Shown: positions 8,466-18,326, numbered from the stretch's first letter. The stretch is 64,000 bases of DNA from UBA8401 sp041665525 (GCA_041665525.1 JBAYIS010000002.1:186001-250000), one strand, 5' to 3'. Numbers and translations are program-made. The notes: generated by a model not told the origin, from the letters alone.

Positions 8466-9512
8466 TTAATCTCTCCTTTTGCTGCCGCCAGCCGATGATC
8501 CTCCGGAGTTCCCTCGTTGACCGGGTGATTGAGAAGGCGGTGATTGCCTTGGCGGTGAATACGTCGGCTGTCGAGTTCCCCGGGGCCGTTCTGCTGGTTG
8601 TTCCACCTGCGGAGTTTGTTTCTTTTCCGGCCGGTTGTATTTTGGCTCTTCCCGTTGAGGCCGCTCAGCAGGCTCACGTTTAATTACAGGACGATCATTC
8701 TTTGTCGGTTCTTTTTTCGGCTCATTGGATGTGGGTCGATCATTGGGTCCATCTGTATATTTTCCACGCTCGATCACCGGAGAAGACGGTTTAGTACCGG
8801 AATTGCCATTATCATTGGAAGGTCTCTCTTCGCCCTCTGCTATCCGTGTTGACTGCTTCGGACTCATTCGCTCCCACCATGGCGTTACTGAATTTCTCTC
8901 TCGCAGTTCAGGTTGATCTTCAATAGTAGTCTTTCTTTTCGATTCATCCATTGGAACGGACGGCGTCGGCGTTGTGGCAACTGGTGATCCACTGAGTGAT
9001 CCGGGCCTGTTTACCGGATAGGGGTCTCTCGAAGGACCGTTCTCCCTCGGTCTTCCCGGCGAAGATGGAGTATTTCCATATCCGGGAATTGGATTGTATA
9101 CCGGATAATATGCATAAGGTGGATAATACGAATACCATGGATCATAATAGAATGGCGAAGGCGAATAGCACCACCCGTACGGCGGATAGTATGAATAGAA
9201 CGGATCATAGTACCATGAAGGACGGTGATACATCCCCCAATAATAATCATTAAAGTAGGAATGATAGTATGAACTGATCCATGAGGAATATGTTGGGTAG
9301 TAATAGATGAAGGATACACTCAACCGGGACCGACGGTAATCATCATCAAGATAGTAATGATTATTGATGATGGTGCTGCCGTCTTCGTAAGAGGTATCCG
9401 AATCGTCAGCATATTCACGGTCCGATCGTTCCGTCGTTGCTAATTCCGTATAACAGCCAGTGAACAATGCTGCTACGAAAGCGACAATAAAAATTCTCAG
9501 CACGGTTTTCAT
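8466..9512 (-). CDS. Tyrosine/proline-rich lipoprotein of unknown function
   Basis: Product of 348 residues with a lipoprotein signal (lipobox LFTGC, Cys20). Residues about 70-150 are dominated by Tyr, Pro, Trp and Ser in repeated units such as YYDPFYSYYPPYG and YYDPWYSYYPPYA. The C-terminal 180 residues are charged, Pro/Arg/Glu-rich and apparently disordered. No known domain is recognisable. The aromatic repeats could be adhesive or structural, by analogy only. It is the first gene of a likely operon with lipoprotein 7790-8464 and the FadL/PorV-like barrel; the next gene's ribosome site lies inside its 3' end. Confidence 0.72.
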   Translation of the reverse strand: MKTVLRIFIVAFVAALFTGCYTELATTERSDREYADDSDTSYEDGSTIINNHYYLDDDYRRSRLSVSFIYYYPTYSSWISSYYHSYFNDYYWGMYHRPSWYYDPFYSYYPPYGWCYSPSPFYYDPWYSYYPPYAYYPVYNPIPGYGNTPSSPGRPRENGPSRDPYPVNRPGSLSGSPVATTPTPSVPMDESKRKTTIEDQPELRERNSVTPWWERMSPKQSTRIAEGEERPSNDNGNSGTKPSSPVIERGKYTDGPNDRPTSNEPKKEPTKNDRPVIKREPAERPQREEPKYNRPEKKQTPQVEQPAERPRGTRQPTYSPPRQSPPSQSPGQRGNSGGSSAGGSKRRD

Positions 9513-9750
9513 AACTCACCTCATCGTTTTTCTATACGTATGAACAATCTGGAAGGGAATTTCATTCCTTATAGTGCAACGCTATACCAATAATGTACCA
9601 CAAAGCGAAGCGGTTTTCAATGTAGATGTAGCTTCAGTAGCGAAGGTTTAATAGAAGTGATGGCTGTTGATGATTTGTATTGTTATAAGTATACGATTTT
9701 TGAAAAGAAAAATCAAAATCCATCAATCTCGCGGAGAATCAAGACATTTC

Positions 9751-10515
9751 TCAGAAGGTCCGTACGTATTCCACCTTTAATGTCCTATTAGCGAATGTCA
9801 CATTTTTCTGATTTTTAACGATATTTTTCAGGTCAAATCCCAGAGTTAGTCCGTTAGCAAGCGACCATCGTATTCCGGAATTCAAATATCCTTTGCCCTG
9901 ACCAATTGCACGTCCATGGCTGTCATTAAATGCAAAGTCGTATTCTGCGAGCAGCGATAATTCCGGACCGAGAGATTTCTCTACACCCATGAACACATCC
10001 ATATCCTTATCGCCGTCCTTTTTCTCCATGGACCAATTGACACCGCCGTGGAATGAGAGAAAACCCATCATCGCATAGTTTTTACTTGCCGTAATGAAAA
10101 TCCCGCGGGATTTGATGGTAAATCGTTCCAGAGAATCAAGGTATGTTTCTTTCCCTTGTGAATCGAAGCCAAAGGCGATCGCCGGCATTGCTTCACTTTC
10201 GTCAAACAACCGGTATTTAATCATAACACCCGGCAGTTTCTGCATGGTCACTTTCGCTTTTCCGATCACTCCCACACCGCCGTATGAAATTCCGAATGTC
10301 AGCCGGTCAAGCGCTCCAGCGTACACTCCAAACATCAATCCTCCATCCTGAAAGAAGTTCGATTCGAGAGAAAATGCTCCTCGCTTCAACAATCCCGCCG
10401 TGGGTGTGTCGATGACGAATCTCGGTTCAATATTGGCACCATCGCCTGCGGAATTCTGTGCGGCAAGCGGAATCGCGAGTGCGAGAAGAAGAAGAGGAAT
10501 AAAAATGGTTCTCAT
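9751..10515 (-). CDS. Outer-membrane beta-barrel protein of unknown function
   Basis: A 254-residue exported protein with a clear signal peptide (MRTIFIPLLLLALAIPLAAQ). The mature part has alternating polar and hydrophobic strands (FSLESNFFQDGGLMFGVYAG, LTFGISYGGVGVIG, LTLGFDLKNI) and ends in a terminal aromatic (VEYVRTF), as expected of a porin-like barrel of about 12 strands. I do not recognise a named family. It is a single gene about 240 bases from the lipoprotein operon and 40 bases downstream of cysS-side sequence on the same strand. Confidence 0.72.
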   Translation of the reverse strand: MRTIFIPLLLLALAIPLAAQNSAGDGANIEPRFVIDTPTAGLLKRGAFSLESNFFQDGGLMFGVYAGALDRLTFGISYGGVGVIGKAKVTMQKLPGVMIKYRLFDESEAMPAIAFGFDSQGKETYLDSLERFTIKSRGIFITASKNYAMMGFLSFHGGVNWSMEKKDGDKDMDVFMGVEKSLGPELSLLAEYDFAFNDSHGRAIGQGKGYLNSGIRWSLANGLTLGFDLKNIVKNQKNVTFANRTLKVEYVRTF

Positions 10516-10555
10516 GAATTGACCTTCATCGGTGATGGTACATTGTACGAAATTC

Positions 10556-11998
10556 CTATGCCTTTTTCCACGTAGTTCCTTCTTTCGTATCCTCTAGAAC
10601 AACACCCATCACCTTCAAATCGTCACGGATCTTGTCGGACAATGCAAACTGTTTTGCTTTCCGTGCCTCAGCGCGGGAATTGATCAATAATTCGATCAAT
10701 TTCGGTTCCAATCCCTCCGAAGAGGTGCCGTCGGCGGTCAACCGGATCCCCAGTACGGTTTCGGCAGCGGTCGTGAAGAATTCATCCAGTTCAGACATAA
10801 ACTCATGCGATGCATTCTGTCCATCCGCAATGATTTCGTTCGTCTCCCGAACAAGTTCGAACAAGATACCGATTGCTGCCGGTGCATTCACATCGTCATC
10901 CATCGCCTCGAAGAAGCGTTTTTGATATTCCTTCAATCGTTCCCGAAAATCATTGGAGCCCTTCCGATGTTTGTTGATCTCCGTCCGCAGCCGGGCGACC
11001 GTGTTCCGCAATTTCTCCAATCCTTTCGATGCTCCTTCCACCGCCTGCTCGCTGTAATCCAATGTGCTGCGGTAATGGCTTTGAAGGATAAAGAACCGGA
11101 TGACGCCGGGCTCGAACTTTTTGAATGCATCTTTCAGCGTTGTAAAATTCCCGAGTGATTTTCCCATCTTTTGACCGTTAACGGTCACCAGATTGTTGTG
11201 CATCCAATATTTGACAAATGGTTTTTTGGTTGCGCTTTCGCTCTGCGCAATCTCGCATTCATGATGGGGAAATTGGTTATCCATTCCGCCGCCGTGAATA
11301 TCGAATGTTTCGCCAAGATATTTCATGGACATAGCGGAACATTCGATGTGCCACCCCGGAAATCCCGACCCCCACGGCGAATTCCATTGCATAATGTGAT
11401 TCGGCTCCGCCTTTTTCCAGAGAGCAAAATCCGCGGGATGTTTCTTTTCCGATTTCACATCAACACGCGTGCCGCTCTCCGCTTCGTCGAGATTCCGGCC
11501 AGAAAGTTTCCCGTATTCTTTGTCCTTACTGACATCGAAATAGACTGAGCCGTTCGCTTCGTAGGCAAATCCTTTCGTAAGTAATTGTTGCGTCATTTCC
11601 ACCTGTTCGGGAATATGGCCTGTTGCCCGCGGCGAAATGTCGGGACGAAGCACATTCATTGCATCCATATCCTCGAAATATTCCCGTGTGTACATTTCCA
11701 CTACCTGCATGGGATGCAATTTATCCTTCTTCGCTTGTTTAGCAATCTTATCCTCCCCTTCGTCCGCATCATCGGTCAAATGGCCGACATCGGTGATGTT
11801 TTGGACATAGGTTACTTTATAACCGAGATAGCGTAAATATCGAACTATCACATCGAAGGAGACATAACTTTTCGCATGGCCAAGATGCGATAGACCATAG
11901 ACCGTGGGACCGCAGACATACATGCGCACTATACCATCGATGAGCGGTTTGAATTCTTCCTTTGTCCGAGTGAGAGAATTGGTAATAATTAAAGGCAT
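10556..11998 (-). CDS. cysS: Cysteine--tRNA ligase
   Basis: Class I aminoacyl-tRNA synthetase of 480 residues that charges tRNA-Cys. The HIGH motif reads HLGH at residues 38-41 with the zinc-binding Cys29 just before it; GWHIECSAM and HHECEIAQSE supply further zinc-site residues, and KMGKS is the KMSKS loop. A C-terminal DALR-like helical region follows. Length and motif order match the bacterial family, so the assignment is firm. Confidence 0.97.
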   Translation of the reverse strand: MPLIITNSLTRTKEEFKPLIDGIVRMYVCGPTVYGLSHLGHAKSYVSFDVIVRYLRYLGYKVTYVQNITDVGHLTDDADEGEDKIAKQAKKDKLHPMQVVEMYTREYFEDMDAMNVLRPDISPRATGHIPEQVEMTQQLLTKGFAYEANGSVYFDVSKDKEYGKLSGRNLDEAESGTRVDVKSEKKHPADFALWKKAEPNHIMQWNSPWGSGFPGWHIECSAMSMKYLGETFDIHGGGMDNQFPHHECEIAQSESATKKPFVKYWMHNNLVTVNGQKMGKSLGNFTTLKDAFKKFEPGVIRFFILQSHYRSTLDYSEQAVEGASKGLEKLRNTVARLRTEINKHRKGSNDFRERLKEYQKRFFEAMDDDVNAPAAIGILFELVRETNEIIADGQNASHEFMSELDEFFTTAAETVLGIRLTADGTSSEGLEPKLIELLINSRAEARKAKQFALSDKIRDDLKVMGVVLEDTKEGTTWKKA

Positions 11999-12187
11999 TA
12001 GCAGTATAGTTGATTTATTTAAAAGAGAAAAATAATATTGGCTGTTTGCTCTTGGCTGTTGGCCGTCGATTTATGGAAGCTGGTCATTTAAATGTTTGTT
12101 CGAATTAAATTTAGATTTCATTTTGCAATCACGAATGCCTTACTATCAATAGCGACTGGCTAAAAGTTAACATCTATTAGCTCTTTG

Positions 12188-13897
12188 CTACTTGATTCCC
12201 ATCAACTCTCGTGCAGATTTCATTCCCGCTTCGGTGACTTCCGAACCGCTCATCAGTTTTGCCACCTCCCGAACACGCTCGTCGGTCTCGAGTTTTCTCA
12301 ATCGAGTTGATGTTTTATTATTTGTTTCAGTCTTTTCAACCGCAAAATGCGTATCCGCAAGTCCCGCGATCTGCGGTAAATGTGTGATTGCAATAACCTG
12401 GTGATGTGTTGATAATTTTTTGAGGCTCATACCAACAGACTGTCCGATTCTGCCGCTGACGCCTGTATCAATCTCATCAAAGATCAACAACGGAGTCTTG
12501 TCGGAACTGGCAAGCGCCCCCTTCAATGCAAGCATAATGCGCGACACTTCTCCGCCAGAAGCCACTTTGGCTAACGGTTTCGGATCTTCTCCAACATTCG
12601 TCGAGAGGAAGAATTCCACTTGATCTATTCCGTTCGGTGCTGCTTCGTATAATTGATTTCCGATTTTCACTGCCAGCGAGTGTGTTAACGGATCGACAGG
12701 ACGCTGTTGAATGAATGTGACAAATTGCGCTTTGGGTATACCGAGTTCACCGAGCGAAGAAAGAATCGCTTTTTCCAGTTTCCTTGAAGATTCTTTTCGC
12801 TTTGTTGTAATGATACCTGCTTTTTCACCCGAATCTTTGCGCTTCTCCTCAATCTCTTTTTCCAGTTTCGCGATCTCTCCTTCAAAATTCTCAGCAAATT
12901 TGAATTCATCGCCAATCTTTTTCCGGAATTCGATCAACAGGTCGATCGTTCCGCCGTATTTCTTCTTCAGCATCGACAATGCGCCCAATCGTTCCCGGAT
13001 CTCTTCAAGCCGTTCAGGATTGAATTCAATACGGGAGGCGTAGCTCTGCACTTGCTTCGATAATTCATCGACAACGACTTCCGCAGAGCGTGCATCGGTG
13101 ACCGATTCAGCAAATGAAGAGTCGATCTCAGCTAACTGCTCCACCATTTTTCGAGCTTTTACAAGACTGTCGCGAACAGAATTTTCCGCTTCATACAACA
13201 ATTGATGGATGCCGTTCGTCAGTTCGCTGAGTTTTTCCGTGTTTTCCTGGATTTTAAGTTCTGCTTCGAGATGTTCTTCTTCGCCGCTTTGCGGATTGAC
13301 TGCATCGATCTCTTTAATCTGAAATTCGAAAAGGGATTTCTTCGCCTTTAACTGCTGTTCCTGGTCTTGCAGCTCGCGTTTTTTCGATGTCAGTTCCGCC
13401 AACCGGCGATATACCGTCCGATATGCGCCGATCTCTTTGTCATACCCACCGAAGTCATCTAAAAATTCGATATGTGTTTCGGGATGTAACAGCGACTGAT
13501 GCTCGTGTTGACCATGCAAGTCCACCAATGCATCGCCGATCTCTTTCAACAGTGAAACCGACACGGGAGAATCGTTCACAAAACATCGACTCTGGCCTTT
13601 ACTGGTCAGCTCCCGGCGGATGATCAATTCTTCGGTTGCCTCATTCTCATTTGCATGAAGGATTTCAGCAACGCGTTCGTTCCCTTTGCTGTCGAATATG
13701 CCTTCTACGACTGATTTTTCTGCTCCGGTACGGATCATTTCTGTGCTGGCGCGATCGCCTAACAGCAGTCCCAACGCATCGATTAAAATGGATTTCCCTG
13801 CCCCGGTTTCACCGGTAATAATGGTCAGTCCAGAAGAAAACTCGACGGAAATTTCTTCGATGAGAGCGTAGTTTTTTATAAGAAGATTTTTAAGCAT
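12188..13897 (-). CDS. recN: DNA repair protein RecN
   Basis: SMC-like ATPase of 569 residues that acts early in double-strand break repair. The Walker A motif GETGAGKS is at residues 29-36, the middle (about 160-370) is a charged coiled coil, and the C-terminal part carries ASGGEVSRIMLALK (signature) and LLIFDEIDTGVSGR (Walker B). It is divergently oriented to the MscS gene, with about 120 bases between the starts. Confidence 0.96.
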   Translation of the reverse strand: MLKNLLIKNYALIEEISVEFSSGLTIITGETGAGKSILIDALGLLLGDRASTEMIRTGAEKSVVEGIFDSKGNERVAEILHANENEATEELIIRRELTSKGQSRCFVNDSPVSVSLLKEIGDALVDLHGQHEHQSLLHPETHIEFLDDFGGYDKEIGAYRTVYRRLAELTSKKRELQDQEQQLKAKKSLFEFQIKEIDAVNPQSGEEEHLEAELKIQENTEKLSELTNGIHQLLYEAENSVRDSLVKARKMVEQLAEIDSSFAESVTDARSAEVVVDELSKQVQSYASRIEFNPERLEEIRERLGALSMLKKKYGGTIDLLIEFRKKIGDEFKFAENFEGEIAKLEKEIEEKRKDSGEKAGIITTKRKESSRKLEKAILSSLGELGIPKAQFVTFIQQRPVDPLTHSLAVKIGNQLYEAAPNGIDQVEFFLSTNVGEDPKPLAKVASGGEVSRIMLALKGALASSDKTPLLIFDEIDTGVSGRIGQSVGMSLKKLSTHHQVIAITHLPQIAGLADTHFAVEKTETNNKTSTRLRKLETDERVREVAKLMSGSEVTEAGMKSARELMGIK

Positions 13898-14017
13898 TGA
13901 ATGAAGTTACATTGAAAATGAATGAGTTTCAATGTAGTTTTGTAACAATTGCATTGCTTTTCGACTGCTTCAGGGCTACCTTTTTCCATTGTTACATTAT
14001 TGCCAGAAAGGCGTTTA

Positions 14018-15583
14018 ATGGATTCGCTCATTACCTCGATACTATCCGCCGCACAAAATACGGCAACCTCACAGTTGATTACAGCTCTCGGAGTTGCTTT
14101 GCTTGTCACGACAGTTGCAGGATTAATCCTTTGGATTATCCGTTGGACTTTTCCGCGTCTTTATCGATACATCGCACGGCAGAAAGAATACCTATTCAGT
14201 GATATCACGATAGGTTCGTATCGGCTTATCAGCAAAGATTCAATGATGATCGCTTTCCTGACAGTGTTAAAGGGTGTTCGAGTGATCGTTTCGCTTATAG
14301 TGATCTATACTGCAGTCATTCTTATAATAGAGTCTCTTCCCTTGACCAGCTCTTTGGATGTTCGCGGCATCATAATATCATCTGTGACAGCATTCTTCCT
14401 CCTATTGATGGCGCGATTCATCATGTCCGGTATTTTTTCCATGCATCGATTTTTCGTACGCAATATCCACCAGCAAACCGGCACAACCATTCAGCCGGTC
14501 GCCATCAGATCCGTTGAGATATTTTCTGCTGCCCGTATCACAGAACTGCTTCTCGTCTTGAATTCGATGGTGCGATTTATCCTATCCGTGACGACCGTTT
14601 ATGCAACTCTCACATTGGTCTTTGGTCTATTCGCGTTCTCGAAAAAGTGGTCCATGGCGTTGTTAGATTATACAATGAACCCTCTCCGTTTGATATTCGT
14701 TTCGTTCGTAAATTTCTTGCCGGATCTTATCGCCATTATCGTCATCATTACCGTAACGCGGTATCTGTTGACATTCATACAATTCCTTTTCCGCGAAGTA
14801 GAGAAAGGGACAATCTCGTTTACAGGGTTTTACAAAGAATGGTCAATTCCGACATATAAGATTGTCCGGTTTTTGGTGCTGGCGTTTGCCGTCGTCGTCA
14901 TTTTTCCGTATCTCCCCGGCTCGGATACTCCGTTCTTTCAAGGTATTTCCGTCTTTCTCGGTATCCTCATCTCATTTGGATCGACTTCCGCCGTTTCAAA
15001 TTTTATTTCGGGCACTCTAGTAACGTATATGCGTCCCTTCCGAATTGGAGACAGGGTGCGCATCGCGGATACTGAAGGAGATGTTATCGAAAAATCTCTT
15101 CTCGTCACACGGTTGCGAACAATCAAAAATGTAGAAGTGACGATCCCTAATTCAATGGTTCTCGGAAGTCACATCATCAACTACAGCGTGAATTCCCGCG
15201 AGTCGGGATTAATACTGAACACAACAGCCACAATCGGATATGATGTTCCGTGGAATACCGTTCATCAGTTGCTTATCACGGCCGCAGAAAAGACGCAATA
15301 CATTCTCCAAAATCCGAAACCGTTCGTACTGCAAACAGCACTGAATGATTTCAGTGTTGTGTATGAGATCAATGCGTATACCAGTAATGCAAATCTGATG
15401 GCAAACATTTCTTCTGAACTCCGGCAGAATATTCAGAATGAGTTTAATGCTGCCGGAGTGGAGATTCTATCGCCGCACTTTATTGCGCTTCGCGACGGCA
15501 CAGCATCAACTGTCCGGCCGAAGGACAAATCCGGAAAAAATGCTCCCTCCGGAATCACGGTGAATGTGCGATCGAAAAAATGA
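14018..15583 (+). CDS. MscS-family mechanosensitive ion channel
   Basis: Integral membrane channel of 521 residues, longer than E. coli MscS because of extra N-terminal membrane helices. The pore helix and beta-domain are recognisable: FGSTSAVSNFISGTLV is the TM3 region, and RPFRIGDRVRIADTEGDV with VTIPNSMVLGSHIINYS belong to the MscS beta domain. I start at the ATG at 14018 because AAAGGCG precedes it; an upstream Met at 13949 would add an unlikely Cys/Phe-rich prefix. Expected role: release of solutes on hypo-osmotic shock. It ends four bases from the convergent mqnA-like gene. Confidence 0.9.
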   Translation: MDSLITSILSAAQNTATSQLITALGVALLVTTVAGLILWIIRWTFPRLYRYIARQKEYLFSDITIGSYRLISKDSMMIAFLTVLKGVRVIVSLIVIYTAVILIIESLPLTSSLDVRGIIISSVTAFFLLLMARFIMSGIFSMHRFFVRNIHQQTGTTIQPVAIRSVEIFSAARITELLLVLNSMVRFILSVTTVYATLTLVFGLFAFSKKWSMALLDYTMNPLRLIFVSFVNFLPDLIAIIVIITVTRYLLTFIQFLFREVEKGTISFTGFYKEWSIPTYKIVRFLVLAFAVVVIFPYLPGSDTPFFQGISVFLGILISFGSTSAVSNFISGTLVTYMRPFRIGDRVRIADTEGDVIEKSLLVTRLRTIKNVEVTIPNSMVLGSHIINYSVNSRESGLILNTTATIGYDVPWNTVHQLLITAAEKTQYILQNPKPFVLQTALNDFSVVYEINAYTSNANLMANISSELRQNIQNEFNAAGVEILSPHFIALRDGTASTVRPKDKSGKNAPSGITVNVRSKK

Positions 15584-15587
15584 CTGG

Positions 15588-16382
15588 CTATTCGGCGATG
15601 GTGATTTCCGGAACATCCGGAAGCATGCCATAATAGAACGCCATGCGGAAGAATTCTTCGAGTGAGGCCTTGGCGATTTCGTCGAAGCCGAATGAAAAGT
15701 GGGAAAGGTAATTTTGCAGTAGGTCCGCGGAATGTCCTGTTTCTGCGGCAAGTTCATTGGCTACAGAACCGAGTGCATCGGTCCCTGCGGTTAGTGATTC
15801 CAGCAGCATTGTCCGGATGCCGGCATTGTACATATCGGCACGGGAAATACAGACCGTATGAACGAATGGAAGTTCCGTGATGTCGGACCATTCGTCGATA
15901 ATGTCGATGAATGGATGATTATCGGCCAGCGTGAGCAACGGATCTCCCGTTACAAGCGCACAATCCGCTTTCGCCAGCATCTCGTCGATAGAACCAATGG
16001 CCGGGATGATCGCCGGCTTCTCCGCATCGTATTTCTCTCCAAGCACGATCCTTGTCAGTACCACATCCGTGGTTGAAACATTGCCAACGGCAAAAGAGCG
16101 AATCACCGGAAGATTCTTCCGCAGATACAGCCGGGCAACGCTGCTATAACCGATTGACGAGACGCCGATGTTCGGATACAACACCATACCGGAACTATTT
16201 TGCGCGAAATCGACAGGCGGAATAAATGCCGCGTTCAGTTCATTACTCATCAAACCGTCTATATGCACGGACGGTGTATCAAACAAAAGTTCCCCCGGAA
16301 AACCGGAGGAACTTTTGAGTGTTCGATACAAAGGCTGTGTGAACAATTCGCGAAGAGCTCCGATGCGAACCGATGAACTCAC
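15588..16382 (-). CDS. mqnA: MqnA-like menaquinone biosynthesis protein (putative chorismate dehydratase)
   Basis: A 264-residue protein of the MqnA/MqnD periplasmic-binding-protein-like fold. MqnA removes water from chorismate to give 3-enolpyruvyl-benzoate, the first step of the futalosine route to menaquinone. Supporting features are an RIGALRELFTQPLYRTL opening, the segment PNIGVSSIGYSSVARLYLR in the middle, and a family-typical length. MqnD-like or a paralogous solute-binding role remains possible. Its ATG overlaps the rplS stop as ATGA (16379-16382), so it is translated as the last gene of the ribosomal/tRNA-modification operon. Confidence 0.66.
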   Translation of the reverse strand: MSSSVRIGALRELFTQPLYRTLKSSSGFPGELLFDTPSVHIDGLMSNELNAAFIPPVDFAQNSSGMVLYPNIGVSSIGYSSVARLYLRKNLPVIRSFAVGNVSTTDVVLTRIVLGEKYDAEKPAIIPAIGSIDEMLAKADCALVTGDPLLTLADNHPFIDIIDEWSDITELPFVHTVCISRADMYNAGIRTMLLESLTAGTDALGSVANELAAETGHSADLLQNYLSHFSFGFDEIAKASLEEFFRMAFYYGMLPDVPEITIAE

Positions 16383-16726
16383 TGGTTCGCGCCTGTTTTT
16401 TGACGGATCTGTTTTGCCGCAAGTCCACGGAGATAATACAGTTTTGCGCGCCGAGCATGACCTTCTTTCACCCGTTCGATCTTTGCAATTCGCGGTGAGT
16501 GTAGCGGAAAAATTCTTTCCACGCCGACACCGTCGGAGATCTTGCGAACAGTGAATGTTGCACCCATACCTTCACCGCGGCGCCCGATGACTACGCCCTG
16601 ATATTGCTGGATACGTTCTTTGTCGCCTTCAACGACGCGAACGTGCACGTTCAATGAATCGCCCACCTTAAAATCCGGAATATCGGATTTGACGAACGCT
16701 GCTTCGACTAATTTAATTTTGTCCAT
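16379..16726 (-). CDS. rplS: 50S ribosomal protein L19
   Basis: Product of 115 residues with the L19 pattern: FKVGDSLNVHVRVVEGDKER near the N terminus, QGVVIGRRGEGMGATFTVRK, GVGVERIFPLHSP and a basic RRAKLYYLRGL tail. It sits at the 30S-50S interface of the ribosome. The position after trmD in the order rpsP-khpA-rimM-trmD-rplS is conserved in many bacteria. Confidence 0.97.
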   Translation of the reverse strand: MDKIKLVEAAFVKSDIPDFKVGDSLNVHVRVVEGDKERIQQYQGVVIGRRGEGMGATFTVRKISDGVGVERIFPLHSPRIAKIERVKEGHARRAKLYYLRGLAAKQIRQKTGANQ

Positions 16727-16816
16727 ACTGACCTCGTTAATTTGCCCCGCAGAGCGGGACGATGATTGATTTATGTATTATTTTAATTTTCAATTATAAA
16801 AAAACTGATTGGCAAC

Positions 16817-17488
16817 TTACAACAAATCTTTTCTCCGGTGCTGTGTTTTCTGTTTTCGCTGTTGTTCCTTCCATTTCGCCACTTCCTTATGATTCCCGCC
16901 GAGAAGCACTTCGGGAACCTTCATTCCGCGAAATTCCGGCGGCCGCGTGTAACTCGGCGAATCAAGCAGACCATCCTGGAACGAATCAGTTAGTGCCGAT
17001 TCTCCGTCCCCGATCGATCCGGGAATCAATCTGATCACCGCATCGGCGATGACCATCGCCGCCAGTTCCCCTCCTGTCAACACATAATCCCCGATGGAAA
17101 TCTCTTTGGTGATGAGCACTTCCCTCACCCGTTGATCGATTCCCTTATAATGACCACACAGAATAATCAAGTTTTTCTTCAGCGAGAACGTGTTCGCCAT
17201 TTTCTGATCGAACCGCTCGCCGTCCGCCGTCACATAGATAACATCATCATAGGTGCGTTCGGACAGTAATTTCTCCACACACTCAAAGATCGGTTCCGGT
17301 TTCAAAATCATTCCGGCTCCACCGCCGTACGGCGGCAGATCGATGATCTTATGTTTGTCGTGCGCATAGGACCGCAGGTCGTGCACAACGAGCTCCGCCA
17401 GTTTCTTCTCCTGTGCCCGTTTAAGAATACTCTCAGACAACGGACTCTTCAACAATTGCGGGACCGCTGAAATGATATCGATTCTCAT
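16817..17488 (-). CDS. trmD: tRNA (guanine-N1)-methyltransferase
   Basis: SPOUT-class enzyme of 223 residues that methylates G37 of tRNAs to prevent frameshifting. The trefoil-knot SAM site is visible as ILCGHYKGIDQRV and EISIGDYVLTGGELAAMV. The sequence opens with the canonical MRIDIISAVPQLL. It follows rimM by nine bases in the operon. Confidence 0.97.
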   Translation of the reverse strand: MRIDIISAVPQLLKSPLSESILKRAQEKKLAELVVHDLRSYAHDKHKIIDLPPYGGGAGMILKPEPIFECVEKLLSERTYDDVIYVTADGERFDQKMANTFSLKKNLIILCGHYKGIDQRVREVLITKEISIGDYVLTGGELAAMVIADAVIRLIPGSIGDGESALTDSFQDGLLDSPSYTRPPEFRGMKVPEVLLGGNHKEVAKWKEQQRKQKTQHRRKDLL

Positions 17489-17497
17489 ACGTGCTCT

Positions 17498-18037
17498 CTA
17501 CAACATCTCACCGTCGAACAATCCTTCCGGCGGACGGACAACAATTTCCTTTTTTTCCACATCCACATTCACGATGAACTCCCGTACGGCGGGAAGCAAT
17601 ACATCACCGCGCTTCGTCCTTACCGTGTAGATCATCTGTGCCGGATAGGCATCGACCGACCTGATCGTGCCGAACGTCCGTCCGTTTTCACTCACTACCG
17701 CGCAGCCAATCAATTCGTCGATAAAGAACTTCTCTTTCGGAAGCTGTTTCCGGAGAGATTCTTCAACGAACAGATATTGCCCTCGGATCTGATCTGCCGC
17801 CGTTTTATCGTCTATACCGCGCAGTTTCAGGTAGATTTCGCTGCCTCGTTCCTTCACCGACTCGATTTCGCACGGAACGGCATCTAGCTCATTCATACCG
17901 AGCAGGAGCTGATCCAACTGTGTGAATTCTTTTGCTGTGCGGGCGAATGATTCAATCTTCATTTCGCCGCGCACGCCGAAGATCTTTCGGATCTGGGCAA
18001 CCGCACGAAGCGGTTGTTGGTTCTGATTAGTCTTCAA
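17498..18037 (-). CDS. rimM: Ribosome maturation factor RimM
   Basis: Product of 179 residues that assists 30S head assembly around S19. It has an N-terminal RimM beta-barrel (AQIRKIFGVRGEMKIES) and a C-terminal PRC-barrel (LIGCAVVSENGRTFGTIRSV, LLPAVREFIVNVDVEKKEI). Its start overlaps the end of the KH-domain gene by 11 bases, indicating coupling. The next gene is trmD. Confidence 0.95.
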   Translation of the reverse strand: MKTNQNQQPLRAVAQIRKIFGVRGEMKIESFARTAKEFTQLDQLLLGMNELDAVPCEIESVKERGSEIYLKLRGIDDKTAADQIRGQYLFVEESLRKQLPKEKFFIDELIGCAVVSENGRTFGTIRSVDAYPAQMIYTVRTKRGDVLLPAVREFIVNVDVEKKEIVVRPPEGLFDGEML

Positions 18038-18257
18038 CTTCTAAGATAGCCCTCTTGCCTGATTTTGCCGCCACCGCGCTCAACAAAACACGGATCGATT
18101 GTGCTGTCCTTCCCTGCTTACCGATAATCTTACCGATATCGGCTTGAGCGACCTTGATCTTAAAGATAACCTTGTTATCCTTCTCCTCTTCCGATATCTG
18201 GACAGAATCAGGATTGTCAACAAGTTGCTTCGCAACATATTCGAGGAATTCGCGCAT
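18027..18257 (-). CDS. khpA: KH-domain RNA-binding protein KhpA
   Basis: Small cytoplasmic RNA-binding protein of 76 residues with one type II KH domain. The GxxG loop reads GKIIGKQGRTAQSIR. It belongs to the KhpA/YlqC family, encoded next to rpsP in many bacteria and thought to bind sRNAs and mRNAs together with KhpB. Placement between rpsP and rimM supports the assignment. Confidence 0.93.
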   Translation of the reverse strand: MREFLEYVAKQLVDNPDSVQISEEEKDNKVIFKIKVAQADIGKIIGKQGRTAQSIRVLLSAVAAKSGKRAILEVED

Positions 18258-18326
18258 ATCTGCCTCCTGTGTTTGTATGAGAAGACCGAAGTTATCTATG
18301 GTAATGCGACGACAGCACTCTTTTTC

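Noticed and set aside
8464..8677. N-terminal extension of the CxxCH lipoprotein
   Set aside because: It overlaps the end of the preceding lipoprotein gene and would bury the lipoprotein signal; the GTG at 8464 has a good ribosome site.
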